A stretch of 64,000 bases of DNA, from positions 26,813-90,812 of the forward strand of contig NZ_JAMYFE010000019.1 of the NCBI RefSeq assembly GCF_024129865.1, in the 5' to 3' direction. Of this stretch, positions 17,231 to 26,703 are shown in pieces. A program made the position numbers and the translations under genes. Under the pieces are notes generated by a model. The model worked only from the letters and a program-made list of their open reading frames with translations, searched no databases and was not told the origin of the DNA. Each line of letters opens with the position of its first letter. The stretch's first letter is position 1. The DNA is from Stieleria tagensis (GTDB lineage: Bacteria; Planctomycetota; Planctomycetia; Pirellulales; Pirellulaceae).

Positions 17231-19701
17231 TGGAACAGCCGTTCATTGGGCGATGCCTGGGCGCTGTCGCTGCGCTGATGTTGTGGGGATGCTCGGCGGT
17301 CACTGCCGCAGATGATGCGACCGAATTTCTGGGGCAGTACTGTTTGGATTGCCATCACAGCGACGACCCGAGTGGCGAGCGAAGCTTTGACAGCTTGGAT
17401 CTGGCCGACGCTGGCAATGACACCTTGATCACGCTTCAAGACATTATTGACCAGTTGACGCTCGGCGAAATGCCACCCGAAGACGCCGACCAGCCGAGCG
17501 ATAAACAACGTCAACAGGCGATTGATGGATTGACCGAAGTGCTGCGGGGTTTACGTGAGCAATCGACCAGCACGGGGGCGCAAACCGTCTTGCGACGATT
17601 GACACGACGAGAATACGTCGCAACCATCGGCGATCTGCTGAACATGGACATGTCCATGTTCGACCCCACCGACCGCTTCCCCAGCGACAATACGGTCGAG
17701 CATTTAGACAATGTCGGCAACGCTCTGGTGACATCCGGCTACTTACTGGAACAGTACCTGGACGCGGCGGACCTGATCATCGAGAAAGCGTTGGCCAACC
17801 TGCAACAACCGGCCGAACAAAGTTGGGTTTTCGACGGTGGATTTCGGCAACAGCCGGAACTGGATTCCGCCCATCGCGAAGCCTTTAACCATCGATACCT
17901 GTGCCTCTACGATTCACCTTTGGCCGATCGTCCCGAAGGTGCCTACGGTCCGCTGGAGAAATTCCACGACGGGGTGCCTGCCGATGGACGCTATGAAATC
18001 CGCGTCTTGGCCCAAGCCCTGCATCGAGATTCGCCCTACGCCGAAGAACATCTGAAGATCGATCTGAGTGAAAAGTTTCGCATGGGGATTCGCCCCGGAA
18101 ACGCGGCCGTCGGCAGCTTGCACACGATGCAGCCGATTCAACCGCTATTGGCCGAGCAGACGATTCAGGACGGAGCGCCACAGTGGTACCGTTTTGAAGT
18201 GCCACTGGATCGTGGTTTTTCACCGCGGTTCACGTTTGAAAATGGGCTGGAAGCGATTCGTCCGTTACACACGCGATTGCACCGCATCTACAACGACACA
18301 CTGCCGGAAAAAGCACGTGGTGGCAAAGGCATCGTGGTGGGGCGAAAGGCCATGCTGCGTTATGGCAAAATGCCGCAAATTCGAATCCATGAAGTTTCCA
18401 TCCGTGGACCGCTGTTTACCCAGTGGCCCAGCGAGACGGTGCGCAGCATTCTGCCATCCGGTCAATTCGATCCCCAGCAGGTTCCCGAATTAGTCGACCG
18501 ATTCGCGACGCGTGCCTATCGTCGACCGTTGAAATCCGGCGAACTTGATCGGCTGATGGCTGTCTACCAGGCCCGTGTCACCCAAGGCCGAGAACCCTTG
18601 GGTGCTTTCAAAGACGTTTTGAAAACCGTTTTATGTTCCCCCTCGTTTCTGTATCTGCAACCGGATTGTGATCCCGAATCAAACCAGATTTCCCAGCACG
18701 CGCTAGCGTCGCGACTATCTTACTTTCTGACCGGTTCGATGCCGGACGCGGGGCTGCGTGAATTGGCGGATCAGGGCAAATTGGATGCCGACGCATTGCT
18801 GCAGCAAACCCGTCGATTGTTGGCAACACCGGAGTCGGATGCGATGGTTGCCGGATTCACCGATGCCTGGTTGAATCTGCGAGCCTTGGGGGACATGCCG
18901 CCGGATCGCGATGCGTTCTGGCGCTACTATGCGTCGGATTTGAAAGCGGACATGAAACAAGAGACGCGTTTGTTTTTCCGCGACTTAATCGATGACAACC
19001 AACCCGCGACGCGGTGGTTGGAAGCGGATTATTCGTTCATCAACCGTGACCTTGCGCGTGTCTATGACGTCGTCGATTTAGTGCCCGCGGAAAACGCCAA
19101 TGAGTTTCGCAAAGTCAACTTTCCTGACCGCCGGCGTGGCGGTCTGCTGGGTCAGGCCAGTGTGCTGACCGTTTCAGCCAACGGGATCGAAACCTCGCCC
19201 GTGATCCGCGGCGTTTGGATGCTGGAAAATGTGTTGGGAACGCCGCCGGCGCCACCACCGGATGATGTGCCAGCCATCGATCCTGATGTTCGCGGTTCGA
19301 AATCGGTGCGTGACCTGTTGGAAAAACACCGCGCGTCGGCGGCTTGCAACGAGTGCCATCGCAAATTCGATCCGCTCGGGTTTGCCATGGAGAGTTTTGA
19401 TCCGATCGGCCAATGGCGCAGCCGCTATGAAAACAAGAGTCCGATCGATACGTCGGGAAAACTGCCCAGCGGGCAGACCTTTGATGACATTGTCGGGCTG
19501 AAGCGGTTGCTGGTCGAACGAAAGGCATTTTTCGTTCGCGCGTTGGCGGAAAAACTGTTCGCCTATTCGCTCGGCAGACGCGTCGAACCGGCCGACCGCG
19601 GTACGATCGATGATATCTTGCAGCGGCTTGAGTCTGAGGACTACCCGACAAAAACCATGATCGAACAGATCGTTCTGAGCGACCTGTTCGCATCACGCTA
19701 G
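17230..19701 (+). CDS. DUF1587/1592/1588/1585 c-type cytochrome-like protein
   Basis: An 823-residue exported protein. A signal peptide is followed by GQYCLDCHHSDDPSG, a CxxCH haem site in the planctomycete cytochrome C domain. DUF1587 (RRLTRREYVATIGDLL), DUF1595, DUF1592 (RLSYFLTGSMPD), DUF1588 (RRGGLLGQASVLT) and DUF1585 follow in the usual order. A second haem-type motif AACNECHRKFDPLG lies near residue 705. Together with the upstream DUF1552 gene it forms the standard pair of this family, a presumed electron-transfer system outside the cytoplasm. The ATG at 17230 overlaps the upstream stop; a GTG nine bases earlier is possible. Confidence 0.85.
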   Translation: MEQPFIGRCLGAVAALMLWGCSAVTAADDATEFLGQYCLDCHHSDDPSGERSFDSLDLADAGNDTLITLQDIIDQLTLGEMPPEDADQPSDKQRQQAIDGLTEVLRGLREQSTSTGAQTVLRRLTRREYVATIGDLLNMDMSMFDPTDRFPSDNTVEHLDNVGNALVTSGYLLEQYLDAADLIIEKALANLQQPAEQSWVFDGGFRQQPELDSAHREAFNHRYLCLYDSPLADRPEGAYGPLEKFHDGVPADGRYEIRVLAQALHRDSPYAEEHLKIDLSEKFRMGIRPGNAAVGSLHTMQPIQPLLAEQTIQDGAPQWYRFEVPLDRGFSPRFTFENGLEAIRPLHTRLHRIYNDTLPEKARGGKGIVVGRKAMLRYGKMPQIRIHEVSIRGPLFTQWPSETVRSILPSGQFDPQQVPELVDRFATRAYRRPLKSGELDRLMAVYQARVTQGREPLGAFKDVLKTVLCSPSFLYLQPDCDPESNQISQHALASRLSYFLTGSMPDAGLRELADQGKLDADALLQQTRRLLATPESDAMVAGFTDAWLNLRALGDMPPDRDAFWRYYASDLKADMKQETRLFFRDLIDDNQPATRWLEADYSFINRDLARVYDVVDLVPAENANEFRKVNFPDRRRGGLLGQASVLTVSANGIETSPVIRGVWMLENVLGTPPAPPPDDVPAIDPDVRGSKSVRDLLEKHRASAACNECHRKFDPLGFAMESFDPIGQWRSRYENKSPIDTSGKLPSGQTFDDIVGLKRLLVERKAFFVRALAEKLFAYSLGRRVEPADRGTIDDILQRLESEDYPTKTMIEQIVLSDLFASR

Positions 19702-19714
19702 CAGGCATCTCCAA

Positions 19715-19787
19715 CCGTAGTTGGACCGGCCACGGTTCAGATTCCTTGCATTCCAGACCGACTGAACCCTGGCGGGATCAGCTACCG
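19715..19787. repeat. Family A palindrome, copy 2 (left arm degenerate)
   Basis: The right arm (19762-19787) is nearly identical to the copy at 526-551. The left arm (19715-19740) matches that at 483-508 with about five changes, so the hairpin has decayed on one side. It follows the DUF1592 gene by 13 bases. Confidence 0.7.
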
Positions 19788-19883
19788 TAACGGAGCAAAC
19801 CAAGGGGGCAAACCTTTGGCATCAGGCAAGAACGAAGAGGTTTGACCTGTTTCGATTGGTTGGATTCAGTGGGAGTCGTGGTC

Positions 19884-19908
19884 GGTCGGATAAATCCTCC
19901 ACACCAAC
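19884..19908. repeat. Family B half copy (copy 2)
   Basis: Only one arm, GGTCGGATAAATCCTCCACA and five further bases, is present; the partner arm and centre are absent. This is a truncated remnant. Confidence 0.7.
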
Positions 19909-19954
19909 ATTCACCGCCGACAGCATAAAGCGGGCCAACCTGTGTGTTCGCGCG

Positions 19955-21739
19955 TCAGGAAAAATCACTCAGCTCCATCCAGCGTTCCTCGGCTGATTCG
20001 AGTTCCTGACTGATCTCGGTCAGTTGCTCGTGCAACGCGACCGCTTTGCCGGGATTGGTTTCGGTCAAGAGTTTCTTGTTGATCGAATTCTTTTCGTCGT
20101 CCAGGCGAGCGATCTTTTTCTCCAGGTTCTTCAACTCCTTTTCCGTCTTGCGAGATTCGCGTTGGTTGGCGCGGTAATCTTGCACCCCGGAAGCCTTGCC
20201 GGTCGGTGGTGGGGGAGATTTACCGGCGGCTTTGTCACGCTGCCGTTCGCCTTCGTCGATTTCGCTTTCGACACTTTGTAGATAGGAATCGTAGTCGCCG
20301 AAATAGTTACGGACCGTACCGTCACGGACTTCGATGACATTGGTCGCAACGCGTCGCATGAAGTGTCGATCGTGCGAGGTAAAAATCACCGTGCCTTTGT
20401 ATTCAACCAATGCGTCGGCGAGCGCTTCGACGGTTTCGACGTCCAAGTGGTTACCGGGTTCGTCCAGCACCAGCACGTTGGCGGTCCCCAGCAACAATCC
20501 GGCCATGCACAAGCGTGCCCGCTCACCACCGGACAGGACTTTGACTTTCTTGTTGATGTGGGAATCGCGGAACAACAAGGCACCTGCCATCGCCAGACAG
20601 TCTTGCCGCGTCGTATCGGGATTGGACTCGTATTCCAGATGCTCCAGCACCGTTCGGCGGTCATCCAAACTGGTGTAGACATGTTGGGCATACGTTCCCA
20701 GTTCGGTTGCATGCCCCCATTTGATGGCGCCTTTGATCGGCGACAATGAATTGACCAGGGTTCTTAGCAACGTCGTCTTGCCTTGCCCGTTGTCGCCAAC
20801 GATCGCCGCTCGTTGGCCGTGTTCGATTTCCAGCGAAATGTCTTCGGCCACGGTGTTGTCCGGGTAACCGATGGCTAATTCATGACATCGCATCACGGTA
20901 CCCTGACGCGGATCGACGCGTGGGGCACGAATATGAACGGTGGGTTCATCGACTTCGACTTCGCTGGTCTGCAGTCGTTCCAACTGTTTCGCTTTGCTGC
21001 GCGCTTGGCTAGCGGTGGAGGCGTTGGCGCGGTTCTTGTCGATGAATCGTTGCAGTTGTTTTTGTTTGGCGACCACCGTCGCGTTGACCCGACGGTCGTG
21101 TTCACGACGCTCTTCACGAAACTCCAGGAACCGATCGATTTTGCCTGGATACATCGTCAACTTGCCACGCGAAAGTTCCAGCGTTTCGGTGCAGGTGGCT
21201 TTCAAGAACGCTCGGTCGTGGCTGACGATCAAGGCGGCTTTATTAAAGCTACGCAGGAAGTGCTCCAACAGGATCTGGGTCCGCAAATCCAGAAAGTTGG
21301 TCGGTTCGTCCAGCATCAACAGGTTCGGATCATTCAATAACAATCCGGCCAGTTTGACACGTGTCTGCCAACCACCTGAGAGTGCTTTGACGGGGCCGTT
21401 TAAATAATCGCCCTTGAGTTCAAATTGGCCGGCGACCTCGCCACAGCGCCAATCGGGCTGCTTGCTTTCACGCATCAGAAAGTCGAGTGCCGATTCACCG
21501 GGTTGGAACGGATCGTGTTGCCGCAAGTAACCGATTCGCAACGAGGGGTGATGAATCACCTCCCCCATCTCGAGCTCCTCGTCACCCAGGATGGCCCGCA
21601 AAAAGGTACTTTTCCCGGCTCCGTTACGGCCGATGAACCCGACTTTGACGTCGTCGGTCAACGACACGTCGGCGCCGTCCAACAAAACTTGGTCGCCAAA
21701 ACGTTTGTGAGCGTTTCGGACTTGAATCAATACGGCCAT
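19955..21739 (-). CDS. ABC-F family ATPase (Uup-like)
   Basis: A 594-residue soluble protein with two ABC domains in tandem and no membrane segments. Walker A motifs are GRNGAGKST (about 37-45) and GDNGQGKTT (near 320); signatures are LSGGWQTRVKLAGL and LSGGERARLCMAGL, each followed by LxLDEPTN/GN (LLMLDEPTNFLDL and LVLDEPGNHLDV). A linker rich in charged helix separates them. The C-terminus is a long coiled coil (EKELKNLEKKIARLDDEKN), as in Uup. ABC-F proteins act on ribosomes or DNA and not in transport. The ATG at 21739 begins the conserved strand MAVLIQVRNAHKRF. The second domain has Gly in place of Thr in DEPTN. Confidence 0.9.
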   Translation of the reverse strand: MAVLIQVRNAHKRFGDQVLLDGADVSLTDDVKVGFIGRNGAGKSTFLRAILGDEELEMGEVIHHPSLRIGYLRQHDPFQPGESALDFLMRESKQPDWRCGEVAGQFELKGDYLNGPVKALSGGWQTRVKLAGLLLNDPNLLMLDEPTNFLDLRTQILLEHFLRSFNKAALIVSHDRAFLKATCTETLELSRGKLTMYPGKIDRFLEFREERREHDRRVNATVVAKQKQLQRFIDKNRANASTASQARSKAKQLERLQTSEVEVDEPTVHIRAPRVDPRQGTVMRCHELAIGYPDNTVAEDISLEIEHGQRAAIVGDNGQGKTTLLRTLVNSLSPIKGAIKWGHATELGTYAQHVYTSLDDRRTVLEHLEYESNPDTTRQDCLAMAGALLFRDSHINKKVKVLSGGERARLCMAGLLLGTANVLVLDEPGNHLDVETVEALADALVEYKGTVIFTSHDRHFMRRVATNVIEVRDGTVRNYFGDYDSYLQSVESEIDEGERQRDKAAGKSPPPPTGKASGVQDYRANQRESRKTEKELKNLEKKIARLDDEKNSINKKLLTETNPGKAVALHEQLTEISQELESAEERWMELSDFS

Positions 21740-21834
21740 GTCGGCGGATGAAAGGTAGGGGCAGAAGGGAAGTTTCAGGGCAAACAACCGAGAACCTTAC
21801 CAAGACGGCCAGCAATCGTCGACAGACCAACCCA

Positions 21835-24351
21835 CTAGTGGTTGAAAGTGAATTCTGTGCTGGTCAGAACACTCCAGGCCGCGTCCTGCAACCCGGTCAT
21901 TCGGTCCTGCGGACCATATTCGCCGAGCACTGATAGCAATTTCTGCCGCTCCCCAGATTGGGGCAGCCGCGACAAGGCCAGCAGAAATAGTTCGTCAATG
22001 ATTTCCGCGTCCGAATTCCCCTGGGCGACCATCCGAGTGATGACACTTTGATCCGACGCCAATTTGGGATTCAACGTGTCGCCGTTGGACAGGTGCAACA
22101 CCTGCACCATGCTGGGCTCGCCGCTGCGCTCGCACTCACAGGTGATTTCGCGAGGATTGCGTCCAAACGTTTTCAGGAAATAACTGTTGACTGCGGCGTC
22201 GTACAATTCAATGGCGCGGGTGCCATCGGCGTAGAAATCAGTTTGTTGGCGGTCGGCACCTGGAAAGGCGATCTGTTTGAATGCAGTGCTGGTTCCCAAC
22301 ACCTGGTCGATTGAATCAAGCATCACTTCGGCCATCAGCCGCTGGGGATAATATCGACTGTGATACCGTAGCTCGTCGCGATTTTGATCCAGCGGTTGAC
22401 TGCTGCGTTGATAGGTTTCGCTTTGCAAAATCGTTCGCATCAATTGCTTGAGATCGAATCCTACGTCAACCAGGTGACCGCTGAGCGCGTTGAGTAGTTT
22501 TTCGTTGGATGCTGGATTACTCAGCCGCAGATCATCAACTTGTTCGACCAGGCCGCGGCCGAAAAAGTTTGCCCACAAACGGTTGCTGATCGCCCGCGAG
22601 AAATAGGGATTGGCCGGATCCGTCATCCACTGTGCCAACACGACTCGTCGATCATTGGGATTGTCAAACTCGATCGCTTCGGCATCCAGCGGTGCGGGCG
22701 GCTGTGGTCTACCGAGACTTGGTTGAATCAATTCGCCAGCGGTGGAGACATACAGTGTCCGCAGCCCGTCGCCGTTACGACCATCCCCGCCCCAGCCTTT
22801 GGCGCGGACACGGGCGAACAGGTTGGCCATACCGTAATATTGATCGTTGGTCCATTTTTCCAATGGATGGTTGTGGCATTTCGCACAGCCGATCGACAAC
22901 CCCATAAAGGCTTGGCAGGCGTTTTCAGTCATCTCCTCGGGAGATTGGTGCAACGCGTAAAAATTGGTCGCGCCGTTTTCGTCGCTGCGGCCCGTTGCGG
23001 TCAATATTTCCCGGACGAATTGATCCCACGGTTGGTTCCGTTGGACTCGCTCACGAATCCACTGGTAGTAAGTTTTGACGGCGATCGGGCGCAGCCGTGT
23101 CCCATTGATCAGCAGCATGTCGGACCATTTGTAGGCCCAGTAGGACACAAAGTCATCACTGGCCAACAGGTACTCGATCCATTGGTCGCGGCGGGTGCGT
23201 TCCGGGAACCCTAAAAACTGTTCTCGCTCGGTCAATGTCGGCAATCGTCCGATCGTGCTCAGCGCCGAGCGCCGCAAGAATGCTTCGTCGTCACAGCGCG
23301 GCGAGGGTTGCAAACGCAGTGTTTCCAATTGCGCTAGGTTCTCGCCATCAATGAAATTTCGTTGAGGAGCACTGTTGTAAATGTCGCTCGGCACATCGTA
23401 GGGATAGGGAACGGTCATCCGCGCCAACACGACTTTGCTGCCAAACCAAACCAGCACGGCGGATTGTCCGCTTCCACGTACCGTTGCCAATCCGTTTTCG
23501 TCAACGCTGGCCACGGATTCATCGGTCGCGGTGAACCGTGCCCAATGAGTCACGTCGATGCTGCGTCCGTCGCTGTAGTGGGCGCTGACCAAGACCTGTG
23601 ATTGATCGCCCGGCGACAGCAGGGCTTCGGGTGGCGAAACGCTGATCGTTTCCAATTTCGGATCACTCGCTTTCGGCCCCACGGCGCCACTTGCGATCCA
23701 TTGGCTAATCACGCGATAGTCATGCGAATCAACGTCCAGACGCAGCCCGCCTTTGTGTGGCAGTGCGCCGGTCGGTTTGGCCAACAGCAAACTGCGACCG
23801 GGGTCGCCCATTTCAATCCGACGACCGCGTGCCTGGCGACTGATCGACAAGAAATCTGCTTCGCTATCGTAGCCGAGCAGCGACAACCGAAATCCGCCTT
23901 TGCCCGACAGCGCACCGTGGCAGGCCCCCATGTTGCAACCGTTCTTGGACAACACCGATTGCACGTCGTTGCGAAAGCTGTATCCAGGTGCCGCTACGGC
24001 GTCGGAGACGACCACCGGCACATCGTGAACCCGGTCACCGACGCGGCAGCGGAGCGTCGTTTCTCCTGACGAAATGGATTGGACCATCCCGTTGTCGATT
24101 TTGGCAATGCTGGGATCCGTCACGGAGATTTCGAACTGTTCTGGAGCGAGCACCGCCGAGGGTAGCGCGCCGCGCAGCTGGACGACAGAGACCCTTTGCC
24201 GCGCGTCGTGACCGTTCAGTTCAATGGTCGCTGGCAGCACCGCAAAATCGACGGCGTCTGCGGCAGCGACATCGCGGCCGAAAAGCAGCAGAACCAGCGA
24301 TAGGGGCAGAATCCAACGAAGCAATCGAGAGGGAAGCATGGAAGGTCGCAT
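21835..24351 (-). CDS. DUF1549/DUF1553 protein with Ig-like domain
   Basis: An 838-residue exported protein with a signal peptide (LPSRLLRWILPLSLVLLLFG). An N-terminal beta domain precedes a Cys motif NGCNMGACHGALSGKGG near 140. A BIG2-like bacterial Ig domain (ISVSPPEALLSPGDQSQVLV) lies around 240-330. DUF1549 follows, with a haem-type SIGCAKCHNHPLEKW, and the C-terminal half is DUF1553 (RAISNRLWANFFGRGLVEQV, FLKTFGRNPREITCECER). The role is unknown; this family is thought to be membrane-associated cytochrome-like. The start is one of two in-frame ATGs (24351 or 24339). It lies 25 bases after the DUF1501 gene in the same operon. Confidence 0.85.
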   Translation of the reverse strand: MRPSMLPSRLLRWILPLSLVLLLFGRDVAAADAVDFAVLPATIELNGHDARQRVSVVQLRGALPSAVLAPEQFEISVTDPSIAKIDNGMVQSISSGETTLRCRVGDRVHDVPVVVSDAVAAPGYSFRNDVQSVLSKNGCNMGACHGALSGKGGFRLSLLGYDSEADFLSISRQARGRRIEMGDPGRSLLLAKPTGALPHKGGLRLDVDSHDYRVISQWIASGAVGPKASDPKLETISVSPPEALLSPGDQSQVLVSAHYSDGRSIDVTHWARFTATDESVASVDENGLATVRGSGQSAVLVWFGSKVVLARMTVPYPYDVPSDIYNSAPQRNFIDGENLAQLETLRLQPSPRCDDEAFLRRSALSTIGRLPTLTEREQFLGFPERTRRDQWIEYLLASDDFVSYWAYKWSDMLLINGTRLRPIAVKTYYQWIRERVQRNQPWDQFVREILTATGRSDENGATNFYALHQSPEEMTENACQAFMGLSIGCAKCHNHPLEKWTNDQYYGMANLFARVRAKGWGGDGRNGDGLRTLYVSTAGELIQPSLGRPQPPAPLDAEAIEFDNPNDRRVVLAQWMTDPANPYFSRAISNRLWANFFGRGLVEQVDDLRLSNPASNEKLLNALSGHLVDVGFDLKQLMRTILQSETYQRSSQPLDQNRDELRYHSRYYPQRLMAEVMLDSIDQVLGTSTAFKQIAFPGADRQQTDFYADGTRAIELYDAAVNSYFLKTFGRNPREITCECERSGEPSMVQVLHLSNGDTLNPKLASDQSVITRMVAQGNSDAEIIDELFLLALSRLPQSGERQKLLSVLGEYGPQDRMTGLQDAAWSVLTSTEFTFNH

Positions 24352-24376
24352 ATCAAACGGGAGAGAGAGAAATGGT

Positions 24377-25753
24377 TCACGCGAAAAGTTCTTTGACTTC
24401 GCGAACACCGAAATCAACCAATGGAAACGGGCGACCGCCCGGTCCAGGGATTTCCGCGTGCAGATCCAGTCCGAGTGAATGGAAAATCGAAGCGATCAAT
24501 TCGCTAGGTTGAGTCGGCCGGTCGGCTGGTACCGCTCCGATCGGATCACTGGCACCGATCGCGCGGCCGCCGACCACGCCGCCGCCGGCAAAGGTGGTGG
24601 AAAAGCATTGCGGCCAGTGATCGCGACCGCCGGCCGGATTGACTTTGGGAGTGCGTCCGAATTCCGCCAAACCACACACCAATGTGTCGTCCAACATCCC
24701 TCGGTCAGCCAGGTCGGTCAGCAGCGCCGCATAGGCTTGGTCATACATCGGCGCGACGATGTTTTTCATGCCTTCGATTGTCGTGAATGGTTTGCTGCCG
24801 TGGATGTCCCAAGTGATTTCGTTGAACACCGTCAGAAAGGTATTGATGGTGACGAACCGCACGCCGGCTTCGATCAATCGCCTGGACAGCAAACAACATT
24901 GTCCGAAGCGGTTCATCCCATAGCGTTCACGCACTTGTTTGGGTTCTTTCGACAGATCAAACGCCTGGCGTGCTTGGGGACTGTTCATCAACCGATACGC
25001 GGCCTGGAAGTTCTTGTCCAGCATTTTGGCGGACTCGGTGGCTTCCAACTCCTGCATGCGTCCTTCGATTGCGGCCCGCATCCGCCGTCGGCGATCGATT
25101 CGGACGTCGCCCAAGGTTTGTGGGGGCAACAGATCCGGAACTTTGAAATTTTCTTGGCTGGGGTCGGCCATCAATGCAAACGGGTCATAGGTCTTGCCCA
25201 AAAATCCGCCGGCTTGGCCGTTGGGCAAATTGCCTCCGCCACGGCCCATGGTTTCTGGCAGGACCACATGGGCCGGCAGATCACTGCGCCGTCCGCGCAT
25301 GTATTGAAGCACAGCGCCGGCGTGAGGATAGTTAACGCCGCCGGTGAACTGCCGACCGGTTTGCAGCATTTGCCAGCCTGCATCGTGAACCGCAGCAGCG
25401 GTGTGGTAACAGGAGCGGATGATCGAAAATTTGTCCGCGATCTCGGCATGTCGTGGCAAGATCTCGGATACTTGGAAATCGCCTCTGGTCGAAATCGCTT
25501 TGAACGGACCACGCACCTCGGCCGGCGCATTGGGTTTCATGTCGAACGTATCGAGTTGGCTGGGCGCACCAAGATTGAAGATCATGATGCAGGACCGCTT
25601 GTCTTTTTTCGGGTCCACCACGCCACGCTCGGCCGCGGCCAAGTAATCTGGCAATCCCAACCCGATCGCGCCGAGCGTTCCAATTTGCAAAAAATCGCGG
25701 CGCCGCGTGCCGTTGCAGGTGTGCGATGATCCGCGCGCAGTCAGATTAAGCAT
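24377..25753 (-). CDS. DUF1501 protein (sulfatase-like fold)
   Basis: A 458-residue protein starting MLNLTARGSSHTCNGTRRRD. The pattern TRRRDFLQIGTLGAIGLGLP resembles a Tat signal (two Arg before a hydrophobic stretch). The DUF1501 marks are CIMIFNLGAPSQLDTFDMKP, the later SEILPRHAEIADKFSIIRS, and VCGLAEFGRTPKVN with GRDHWPQCFSTTFAGGG. DUF1501 proteins have an alkaline-phosphatase-like fold and pair with DUF1549/DUF1553 genes. Here DUF1501 is transcribed first, the reverse of the more common order. The ATG at 25753 directly precedes the conserved start. Confidence 0.85.
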   Translation of the reverse strand: MLNLTARGSSHTCNGTRRRDFLQIGTLGAIGLGLPDYLAAAERGVVDPKKDKRSCIMIFNLGAPSQLDTFDMKPNAPAEVRGPFKAISTRGDFQVSEILPRHAEIADKFSIIRSCYHTAAAVHDAGWQMLQTGRQFTGGVNYPHAGAVLQYMRGRRSDLPAHVVLPETMGRGGGNLPNGQAGGFLGKTYDPFALMADPSQENFKVPDLLPPQTLGDVRIDRRRRMRAAIEGRMQELEATESAKMLDKNFQAAYRLMNSPQARQAFDLSKEPKQVRERYGMNRFGQCCLLSRRLIEAGVRFVTINTFLTVFNEITWDIHGSKPFTTIEGMKNIVAPMYDQAYAALLTDLADRGMLDDTLVCGLAEFGRTPKVNPAGGRDHWPQCFSTTFAGGGVVGGRAIGASDPIGAVPADRPTQPSELIASIFHSLGLDLHAEIPGPGGRPFPLVDFGVREVKELFA

Positions 25754-25900
25754 GTCAGGGAATCCAGAAACCGGTGGGAAAGTACTTCGCGTCAGGCGGG
25801 CTCGAACCATTGTATTAGATCGAGTGCGGGTCAGCCGCAGCGAACCTGCTCTTTCAGGAAATCGTCGGATTTGCAACCTTGGACCAAAAACGAGATAGTT

Positions 25901-26683
25901 TTGGACACTCAGCAATTCAATCGTGCCGCCTGGGACAACATCGCGACCAGCCGGCATCAATGGTTTACGCCCTGTACCGGTGATCAAATTGATGCCGCGG
26001 GTCGAGGTGAGTTTTCGATTCGGTTGACCGCCTGCAAACCGATTCCGGGTGAATGGATCGGACCGGTCGCCGGCAAACGCATCCTGGCGCTGGCCGCTGG
26101 TGGAGGCCATCAAGGACCTATTTTGGCAGCGGCCGGAGCGGACGTGACGGTGGTCGATTTTAGCGAGGCGCAACTTGCGATCGATCGCGCGGTGGCCGAG
26201 CGACATCAATTGGCACTGCAGACCATGCAAGCCGACATGACCGATTTGGCGATGATTCAGTCAAACGCGTTCGACATGGTCATCAATCCGTGCTCGGTCA
26301 ATTTTGTTGAAAATGTTCGTCCGGTTTGGGGCGAAGCGGCGCGGGTGTTACGCCCGGGCGGTGTGCTGATCACCGGCCTGATGCAACCTGTGAATTTCAT
26401 CTTTGATCCGGTCAAACGGGACCGTGGCAAATTGAAGGTCCGGTTCCGTATCCCCTACAGTGATTTGGATCTGAGCGCGGACGAGTTGGACGACACCATC
26501 GGTCCGGAACGCCCCATCGATTTCGGTCATTCGCTGACGGATTTGGTCGGCGGGCAACTCGATGCGGGCCTGATGATCACAGATATAATGGAAGATCGCT
26601 GGGGTGGAGAGGACGTCTTGTCGGATCGAATCGCAACGTTCCTCGCCACCCGCGCGATCAAAGCCACCCCCAACCAATCTTGA
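25901..26683 (+). CDS. Class I SAM-dependent methyltransferase
   Basis: A 260-residue cytoplasmic protein. The SAM-binding motif is ILALAAGGGHQGPILAAAGA, followed by VTVVDFSEAQL (motif II acidic residue) and the aromatic/acidic motif QADMTDL. FDMVINPCSVNFVENV is motif IV-like, and RVLRPGGVLITGL is the post-motif III loop. The acceptor cannot be inferred; the RNA- or small-molecule-methylating groups both fit. The start is uncertain: TTG at 25901 or TTG at 25871; I preferred 25901. It is divergent from the DUF1501 gene, and the next gene starts 20 bases after its stop. Confidence 0.75.
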   Translation: MDTQQFNRAAWDNIATSRHQWFTPCTGDQIDAAGRGEFSIRLTACKPIPGEWIGPVAGKRILALAAGGGHQGPILAAAGADVTVVDFSEAQLAIDRAVAERHQLALQTMQADMTDLAMIQSNAFDMVINPCSVNFVENVRPVWGEAARVLRPGGVLITGLMQPVNFIFDPVKRDRGKLKVRFRIPYSDLDLSADELDDTIGPERPIDFGHSLTDLVGGQLDAGLMITDIMEDRWGGEDVLSDRIATFLATRAIKATPNQS

Positions 26684-26703
26684 GCCCTGTGTTTGTCCAA
26701 ACC

